Assembly: GCA_013815395.1 (NCBI GenBank)
Contig: JACDGH010000093.1
Coordinates: forward strand, 1-9,040
Direction of reading: 5' to 3'
DNA from: Parachlamydiaceae bacterium
GTDB taxonomy: Bacteria; Chlamydiota; Chlamydiia; Chlamydiales; Parachlamydiaceae
DNA: 9,040 nt
Part shown: piece by piece, positions 1-6,600 of the stretch
Position numbering within the stretch: the first letter of the stretch is position 1
Layout of the letters: each line of letters begins with the position of its first letter
Made by a program: the position numbers and the translations under genes
The notes under the pieces: model-generated
Databases searched by the model: none
What the model was told of the DNA's origin: nothing
Seen by the model: only the letters and a program-made list of their open reading frames with translations

Positions 1-127
1 GCTTTACAGCACTGATTGAATCCCCGCCTATATCAAAGAAATTGGCCTCATCTTCCAGCTCTGTATACCCAAGAACGTCCATCCAAATTTTCTTCATTAC
101 CCCGAGAATTTCCTCAAATGCCATGCG
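1..127 (-). other. Acyl carrier protein of the PKS, cut by the window edge
   Basis: From about residue 1145: EEILGVMKKIWMDVLG leads to FFDIGGDSISAVK, with the phosphopantetheine serine at 1181. Only the first half of the domain lies inside the window. Its spacing after the ketoreductase is ordinary. It would carry the extended beta-ketoacyl (or beta-hydroxyacyl) product of this module. Confidence 0.88.
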
Positions 128-3100
128 CTCATTCTTTTTGCAATGTACAGCTTTGGCTGCAGAGGCAACAGCATCCGTTTTTGCTGCAGGCTGCAAATTT
201 AAATCGAATTCACGCAGCAAATTTTCGGAGAAGCGCACCTTCATAAACGGCAGAACCATGGTCATGACGTGGCTATCAAAATCAGCCATCACTGCGAAAT
301 TCAATTCCTTAGTTAGAAATATTTCAAGGCAGCGTAAAAACTCTTCTCTAGTTAATGGTGGAATCATGGTTAACCTATCGGAAAGCAAGCTTCCGTCATC
401 TGCCTCGATCAGTGTAAAGTTCATTGTGATAGTTGTTCTTCCAAGACTGTTGCGGTAATCTCCATAACTATCCAAAAAGAGGTTTGAAGCACAGCAATCA
501 GCTCCGGTTGGACCACCTGTCAACGATGAGATCGATGAAAAAGTCGCCATAAAGTCCGGCTTTTGATCAGCCGTCAAATTATCAAGCAGCCATACAGCTT
601 TTAATTTCGAAAGGATATTGCTATTTATGAAATCATATGCCACATCGTCGAGTCTTTGGTGGCTGATATTTTTATTTGCTACAAAGACTCCATTAATAGA
701 TCCATACTGGGTATTAACGGTCTTAATAGCTTCTCGGCATGATTTAGCATCAGTAGTGTCTGTTTGAATAAACATCACCTCCGACCCATTTTTACGGATC
801 TCATCAAACTGCCTTTGATGCTTTTCGGTCAGTTCCGAAGCTGGGCGCCTGCTTAGCAAGGCAATTTTGACGCGCGCTTTTCGAGCAAGTAACAAAGATG
901 TCTGTATACCCAGGTATCCCGTCCCACCCGCAATCACATAAACCCCATTATCGCGTATGGAGACCTTGCGATCTTTAATTTCATGTAAGTTAAGTCTATC
1001 GATAATTTGGACAAAACGTTTCCCATCCCTAATCGCCACTACAGCATCTTTGTAAACAATACTATCAAAAATTTCAGAAAAGAGCTGATCACCTGTTTGA
1101 TCATTATAATTATCGATATCGCAATCGATGGCTAAACTTAATGTTTTAGGATATTCTTGCGAGATGACTTTATTAATACCCAATGAAGGCATACGGGAGG
1201 GATCAATGACAATATCGTTTTCCGTCACTTGATGCGCATAAGCAGTCATGGTAATAAATCGGATTGCTGGCTCAATGTATTGCTTTTGGAATGCCCGGAT
1301 TAGATGGTAGGAGCTCATAGTACCGGTAATCTGCGACTCATTAATGCCTTCAAAAGAATCCATCGTTTTTCCAATCGGCAGGCAATCCCACATATGCACA
1401 ACACCTGAAATTTGCCCATGGCGTGATAATTCTTCGATTAATTTTTCATAATGCTCGCTGTTTTTTGGATCGATGCAAAAGGTCTTTGCGTTGATGCGCT
1501 TGAATTCAGAGCCCATGTACACTTTGGTACCCTGCACTCCTCTTTGTTCCGACAAATTGAAGAAATTTTCATGCACAGCTAAATCTTGCATAAAGTAAAG
1601 GTACTTCCCATAATATCCCTCAACAACAGCAGTCATATTTTCCTCTTCAGCCCACTTCACAGCGTGGCACACGGAGTCAATACGCTGTTCAAAATCTTCC
1701 ATTTCGATTTCGATTTTTGGCCAATGTCTTTTCGGAAGAAATGAATAGGTTGGCAAGGGCACTTTTCTTCCAGATTTGTGGGCTAAAATGCTCTTCCAAT
1801 CGATATTTTGACCTGAGAAATACAAATGTAAAAAGTACTCCAATTCCTCTGTCAATCTGATCTGGCACGACCAGCTACGATTTAGCGTAAGATTTTGATA
1901 AAAGATGTTGCTATCAAGTTGATTATCTAGATGTTCCCGACCAGATAAATAAAGGTCTATCCTATCTTTCAAATCATCGATACTATTTACAATAATTGCA
2001 ATCCGGTGGGAATAGTGATTTCGGGCTATCGCGGATGAAAAACAAATATCGGCTAAAGAATAAGGACAGTTTTTTAAATATTGACTATATTTCGACAAAA
2101 TCCCTTTTAATGATTCCTCATTTTTTGCAGAAATAAAGATTAGAGAAGGATCATCATTTACCTCTTCCTTAACTGCGTGTTGATATTCTTCCACCACAAC
2201 GTGGCAATTGGTGCCACTGATGCCAAAAGAACTGGTTCCAGCCGTAAGTTTGCCCTCTGAAGGAGCCCATGTCTTTAACTTCGTATTCACATAAACTGGT
2301 GCGTTGCCGAAATCAATAAAAGCATTAGGCTTAGTGTAGTGAATGTTTGCCGGCAACTGACGATGTTTCAAACACAGTACAGCTTTAATAAGCCCCGCCA
2401 TCCCTGAGGTTGCTTCCAAATGTCCTATGTTAGTCTTTACAGCTCCTAATGCGCAAAACTGCTTTTTAGAAGTAAACTCGCTAAACGCCTGGCTAAGACC
2501 TGTGATTTCTATAGGATCCCCCAGCTTTGTGCCAGTACCATGAGTTTCAATAAAGTTTAGTTTCTCCGGATTAATCCCCGCTTTTTTCCACGCCTGTGCG
2601 ATAACGGACGCCTGGGCTTCTGGATTTGGAGCTGTAATTCCATTCGAACTTCCATCACTATTTACCGCACTGCCTTTAATAATCGCATGGATAAAATCCC
2701 CATCCCGCTCAGCTAAATCTTTCCTTTTGATGACCATGGCAGCTACCCCATCACCAATATTTGTTCCATTGGCTTTTTCATCAAATGATTTGCATCGGCC
2801 ATCATAAGCTTCAATGCCCAGGTTGTTGATTTCGCGAATTGCCGGAAAAAGACGAATATTAACACCTCCAACAATTGCTTGTTCACAATCTCCTGTTAAG
2901 ATCGCTTGGCAAGCTTGGTGCACAGCAACCAATGAAGAAGAACAAGACGTATCCACGATCATTGTGGGTCCACGCAAGTCGTATAGAAATGAAAGTCGAT
3001 AGGCTAGTACGGAAGGTTGATTACCTAAAGCAACATTGGAATCATCTTTTGAAACAATATCGATATAGTTGTCATCATTAATGGAAAAGCCAACATAGAC

Positions 3101-3559
3101 CCCAGTCTTGGATTCTTTAAGTTCATCTTCTGTAAGACCTGCATCTTCCAAGGCCTCTACTGCAGTCTCAAGAAAAATGCGCTGTTGTGGATCCATCACG
3201 CGGGTTTCCGCGGGTGTCAGGCCGAAGAAAGTATGGTCAAACAGATCGATTCTATCCAGATAAGATCCCACACGGCAGTTCAAGCCGCGAAACATATCGA
3301 ATGTTTGCTGATTGATACATTTGACATCTTGGATGCGATGTTTTGGAAATGGTCCGATCGTATCTCTTTTATTAATCAAATTCTCCCAATATTGATTGAC
3401 TGTATTTGCTTGAGAAAATCTGCAGGCAATTCCAATCACCGCATATTCCTTAGATTGGCTTGTATTGGAATTCTTCAATTCATTTAAAAGCTGCATGGCT
3501 TCAATAGCTGTCAATCTTTTTAGAGAAACTTGTTCTAGAATGTAATCTTGTAGGTTCAT
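1..3559 (-). CDS. AT-less type I polyketide synthase, KS-KR-ACP module (3' end beyond left edge)
   Basis: One open frame of 1186 codons runs from an ATG at 3559 to the left edge with no stop. Domain order: a short helical N-terminus (1-36), ketosynthase (about 37-455), post-KS linker (456-612), ketoreductase (about 613-1105) and the start of an acyl carrier protein (from about 1145). The last visible residues are the phosphopantetheine motif FFDIGGDSIS with Ser1181. The KS keeps its Cys-His-His triad (Cys206 in DTSCSSSL, His340 in ETHGTG, His380 in NIGH), so it should catalyse decarboxylative condensation. No acyltransferase is present, so malonyl loading must occur in trans. The KR lacks its catalytic tyrosine. 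The gene begins 4 bases after the NRPS stop, so it probably receives the aminoacyl-PCP intermediate from that protein and adds one C2 unit. Family and domains are clear; whether further modules or a thioesterase follow cannot be seen. Confidence 0.95.
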   Translation of the reverse strand, partial: MNLQDYILEQVSLKRLTAIEAMQLLNELKNSNTSQSKEYAVIGIACRFSQANTVNQYWENLINKRDTIGPFPKHRIQDVKCINQQTFDMFRGLNCRVGSYLDRIDLFDHTFFGLTPAETRVMDPQQRIFLETAVEALEDAGLTEDELKESKTGVYVGFSINDDNYIDIVSKDDSNVALGNQPSVLAYRLSFLYDLRGPTMIVDTSCSSSLVAVHQACQAILTGDCEQAIVGGVNIRLFPAIREINNLGIEAYDGRCKSFDEKANGTNIGDGVAAMVIKRKDLAERDGDFIHAIIKGSAVNSDGSSNGITAPNPEAQASVIAQAWKKAGINPEKLNFIETHGTGTKLGDPIEITGLSQAFSEFTSKKQFCALGAVKTNIGHLEATSGMAGLIKAVLCLKHRQLPANIHYTKPNAFIDFGNAPVYVNTKLKTWAPSEGKLTAGTSSFGISGTNCHVVVEEYQHAVKEEVNDDPSLIFISAKNEESLKGILSKYSQYLKNCPYSLADICFSSAIARNHYSHRIAIIVNSIDDLKDRIDLYLSGREHLDNQLDSNIFYQNLTLNRSWSCQIRLTEELEYFLHLYFSGQNIDWKSILAHKSGRKVPLPTYSFLPKRHWPKIEIEMEDFEQRIDSVCHAVKWAEEENMTAVVEGYYGKYLYFMQDLAVHENFFNLSEQRGVQGTKVYMGSEFKRINAKTFCIDPKNSEHYEKLIEELSRHGQISGVVHMWDCLPIGKTMDSFEGINESQITGTMSSYHLIRAFQKQYIEPAIRFITMTAYAHQVTENDIVIDPSRMPSLGINKVISQEYPKTLSLAIDCDIDNYNDQTGDQLFSEIFDSIVYKDAVVAIRDGKRFVQIIDRLNLHEIKDRKVSIRDNGVYVIAGGTGYLGIQTSLLLARKARVKIALLSRRPASELTEKHQRQFDEIRKNGSEVMFIQTDTTDAKSCREAIKTVNTQYGSINGVFVANKNISHQRLDDVAYDFINSNILSKLKAVWLLDNLTADQKPDFMATFSSISSLTGGPTGADCCASNLFLDSYGDYRNSLGRTTITMNFTLIEADDGSLLSDRLTMIPPLTREEFLRCLEIFLTKELNFAVMADFDSHVMTMVLPFMKVRFSENLLREFDLNLQPAAKTDAVASAAKAVHCKKNERMAFEEILGVMKKIWMDVLGYTELEDEANFFDIGGDSISAVK
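245..1723 (-). other. Ketoreductase region with catalytic tyrosine replaced
   Basis: Residues about 613-870 form the structural half; GVVHMWD (719-725) and GINKVISQEYP (794-804) are recognisable KR landmarks. Residues about 871-1105 form the catalytic half, with the NADPH-binding motif AGGTGYLG at 877-884. Lys985, Ser1009 (in FSSISS) and Asn1026 (in CASN) match the conserved Lys, Ser and Asn of type I ketoreductases. The position of the catalytic Tyr, 13 residues after the Ser, is Cys1022 (codon TGC at 494-496). Reduction is therefore doubtful although the fold seems complete. Confidence 0.85.
1724..2194 (-). other. Post-KS linker where an acyltransferase would normally sit
   Basis: Residues 456-612. 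The first part (FISAKNEESLKGIL, then SLADICFSSAIARNHYSHR) resembles the linker after a KS. The last part (GQNIDWKSIL, then VPLPTYSFLPKRHW) resembles the wrap-around linker that in cis-AT enzymes follows the AT. Only about 157 residues separate KS from KR, and no GHSxG acyltransferase motif is present. This layout is typical of trans-AT synthases, where a stand-alone malonyltransferase docks on this region. Confidence 0.85.
2195..3451 (-). other. Ketosynthase domain of the PKS
   Basis: Residues about 37-455, from YAVIGIACRF to SSFGISGTNCHVVVEE. Catalytic Cys206 (codon 2942-2944) in DTSCSSSL, His340 in ETHGTGTKLGDP and His380 in KTNIGHLEATSG are all present, so the domain should be competent for decarboxylative Claisen condensation. 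It follows an NRPS carrier, so its natural primer is an aminoacyl rather than a polyketide thioester. Confidence 0.95.
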
Positions 3560-3566
3560 ATACTTA
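3560..3566 (-). promoter_or_regulatory. NRPS-PKS junction: stop codon, 4-base gap, start codon
   Basis: On the minus strand the NRPS ends in TAA (3564-3566). Four bases (GTAT) follow, then the PKS ATG begins at 3559. Just upstream there is only an A-rich stretch (CAAAAGTAAG) with no good Shine-Dalgarno. Translation of the PKS therefore probably depends on ribosomes terminating on the NRPS, which would keep the two partner proteins near equal amounts. This is inferred from spacing alone. Confidence 0.55.
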
Positions 3567-3656
3567 CTTTTGAAATATTGTTAATTGTTTTTTAACCGTT
3601 TCTAAATCGATGCTACCTTCTTCCAAACTTTTTAAAAGTTCAAGAGAAGTCATCTC
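3564..3656 (-). other. C-terminal helical tail of the NRPS, possible docking element
   Basis: Residues 1684-1713 lie beyond the peptidyl carrier and belong to no catalytic domain. The tail carries LLKSLEEGSIDLETV, a leucine-spaced amphipathic pattern with a central G-S-I/turn. The downstream PKS begins with a similar pattern (LKRLTAIEAMQLLNEL, residues 13-28). Paired terminal helices of this kind often dock successive megasynthase subunits. That role is inferred from position and pattern only. Confidence 0.45.
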
Positions 3657-6600
3657 CGGTTGATTTTGTTTATTGATTAAGTTTTCGATAAATTTAGCTT
3701 GCGACTCGCAAGAGGCATATTTGAAAAGTTTCGAGATATCAAGATTAATTGAGAAGGCTTCACAAAGTCTTTGGTGCAATTTTATAATAAGTAATGAATC
3801 ACCACCCACATCAAAAAAAGCCGATTTTTTGCTCAATGAGCTGAATTGCAATAAATCACGCCAAATCGCCATCACGCGTCCTTCCATTTGACTTAATTCT
3901 TCTTGATAAACAACAACCTCCTGCTTCAACTTCAAAAGAGTCTGCATATCAATTTTCCCATTTAGCAACCTAGGAAAGTCCACAATACATACAAATTGAT
4001 CAGGTATCATGTATTCGGGCAGCATCTCTTTCAAATCACGACGTATGTCAACTAGTAATCCCTTATCTATAACAGTCACATAGGCCACCAATTCTGAAGA
4101 TTTAGTCTCATGTTTCTTTTCCAATACCAAACACTTAGAAACATATGAGAGTCTAATTACTGCAACTTCAATCTCCTCCAATTCAATACGGAATCCTCGG
4201 CGTTTAATCATGCCATCCGCCCTACCTTGATGCAAAATAACCCCATCGGGTGCTCGGTAGGCAACATCGCCCGTATGATAAAGCCGCTCTCCACTCTTAG
4301 GATGCTTGACAAATTTCTGATTAGTCAGCTCAGGAAGATTTAAGTAAGCCCTGGCTAAGCCAACACCACTTATATAGAGGTTACCCGCCACTGCCACTGG
4401 AACTTCCTCCAAATCCTCGTTTAAGATCTGAGCTCTTACATTGCCTAAAGTGAATCCAATGGGAGCATTAGGATACTCCTCTTTCCACTTGGAAAGATCA
4501 AAGGCTAATGATATGGAAGTAGCTTCCGTTGCACCGTACGTATTAAGCAATTTCACACTAGTGCCAAAAAAAGCATTCCATTTTTTGACCTTATCCCAGC
4601 AAACTTTCTCCCCACCGACAATGACCAATCGTAAAGATTCAGGCAGCAAAGCTTTTTGGCTCACTAATTCATCACAAAGCTCACCCCAATAGGATGTGGG
4701 CAAATTCCAAACTGTGATATTATTGAGTCGGGTTCTACGAATAAGCGCATCAAAGGTTTCAATCGGATCGTTACCGCGCAAAACTAAAGTACCCCCCTGA
4801 GCTAAGCAAGGATAAATCTCTTCAGAACTTGTGTCCCAACTAATAGATGAAAACTGCAGAACGCGATCTTTTTCGGTAATATTGAATAATTTGATCGCCT
4901 CCATGGTAAAGTTAGAAAGAGATCCATGCTCGATCATTACGCCTTTTGGCCTACCCGTACTGCCTGATGTATATAAAATATAAGCTAAATGATTTTTGGT
5001 TAAGAGGGAGGAGGAGAAGTCGTCACCGCCCTCTATATCCTCCACTTCAACTAATTCCGCGTTTACTGAAGAATGAAGAGGCTTTCCCCTTTTTTCGATA
5101 AGTAAAAATCGAATTCCCGCATCTTCGAGCATAAAGTTGATACGTTCGGTTGGATAATTACTATCTATAGGTACATATGCGCCACCAGCTTTAGCAATCC
5201 CAAGAATAGCCGAAATGAGGTCTGGACACTTGCCCATGCAGATTCCCACCGGTTCTTGCGATTTAAGACCCTTTTGTTGAAGATACTGGGCAATTCCATT
5301 GGATTTGGCATGCAGCTGTTGATAGGTTAGCGAACCGCAATCTGATTCCACCGCTATTTTAGAGGATTGAGCCTTAAACTGTTTTTCAAGGAGATCAAGG
5401 ATAGAAATTGGATAATCATGTAAAAGAAATGCTGGAGCCAACTTAGAAAGTAGTGGTAGCATAGTTAACTTGCTTTCAGCCTGATCTATGACAAGTTCCA
5501 ACAAATCAAGATAATGCCTAGAAAATTGTCGCATTAAAAAATCAGGTAATGCATTTACGCGATATTCAAATGACAATTTAATGGTTTCTTCCATTTGCTG
5601 TGCTTCCAACACAATGTCATAAATCACCGGCAAATCCTTTTGTGGCAGGATTTGAACAGTTAAGTCAGCAAAGCCTCCTATAGTATGCGGGGCATTCTGC
5701 ATCACAAACATCGCCTGAAAGATTGGTGATACCCCTTCAACTCGGGGTGGGATTACTGTCTTCAGTATATCTTGAAATGAGAAGGCTTCGTTTTTAATTC
5801 CTTCGGACAGTCCCTTCTTGATTTGCTTTAACACGTCGTTAAATGACGTAGTGCCTGCAAAAGAGGTTCGACTCACAAGGGTATTAACAAAATATCCAAA
5901 GGTATTTTGTAGACCCGAACTTAACCGATTGGCGCTGGGGTAACCCACCATTATAGTTTTTTGATCAGAATAAAGATGCAGTAAGGCATGAAAAGCACTC
6001 AGCAAGCTCATAGACATTGTAATCTTATGAAGCCGACTAAAATTTATTAGTTTTTTATATAATTCCTTGCCAATTGTGGCAAAATCCAAGGCCCCTTTAG
6101 AGGAAACATCTTTCGGATGCTTATGATAAGGACCCAATGTCAAAATCGGGAAATCGTGCCCAAGATATGCCTTCCAAAATTGCTGCTGGTTGAAATATTC
6201 GGCACTTCCCATCTGCTTATTCTGAAAATGAACAAAGGATTGATAAGATTGCGATTTATCAAGATCTTCATGGCCCAGATAAGCATTCCTTAAATCATCC
6301 ACAAATAGATTCATGGACCACCCATCGCAAATCAAATGATGGAAGGTGAAAAGAACGATTGTTTCCACTGCAAGCGTTTCAACAATAATAGTTCTAAAAA
6401 GGGGTTCCTTGGCGATATCAAAGGGCCGATACGATTCTTCTTTAATTAGCTCATCCAATTCATGTGTGTGATTGAGCACTGCTTCTAAAAGTGAAAGCTT
6501 CTCAACAGCCAACACACGCTGTCTGGGTCCATCGGGATGATTTTCATACACCGTTCTCAACTGAGGATGCTTATGAACGACGTGTTTTAGAGCATTTTTA

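Noticed and set aside
42..458. Plus-strand open frame of 138 codons
   Set aside because: It is antisense to the ketoreductase and ACP region of the PKS, whose frame is continuous and matches conserved motifs. The plus-strand product is low complexity with no recognisable domain.
245..1723. Frameshift or pseudogene in the PKS, prompted by the lost KR tyrosine
   Set aside because: The reading frame is continuous for all 1186 visible codons, and the other KR motifs and the downstream ACP motif are intact in the same frame.
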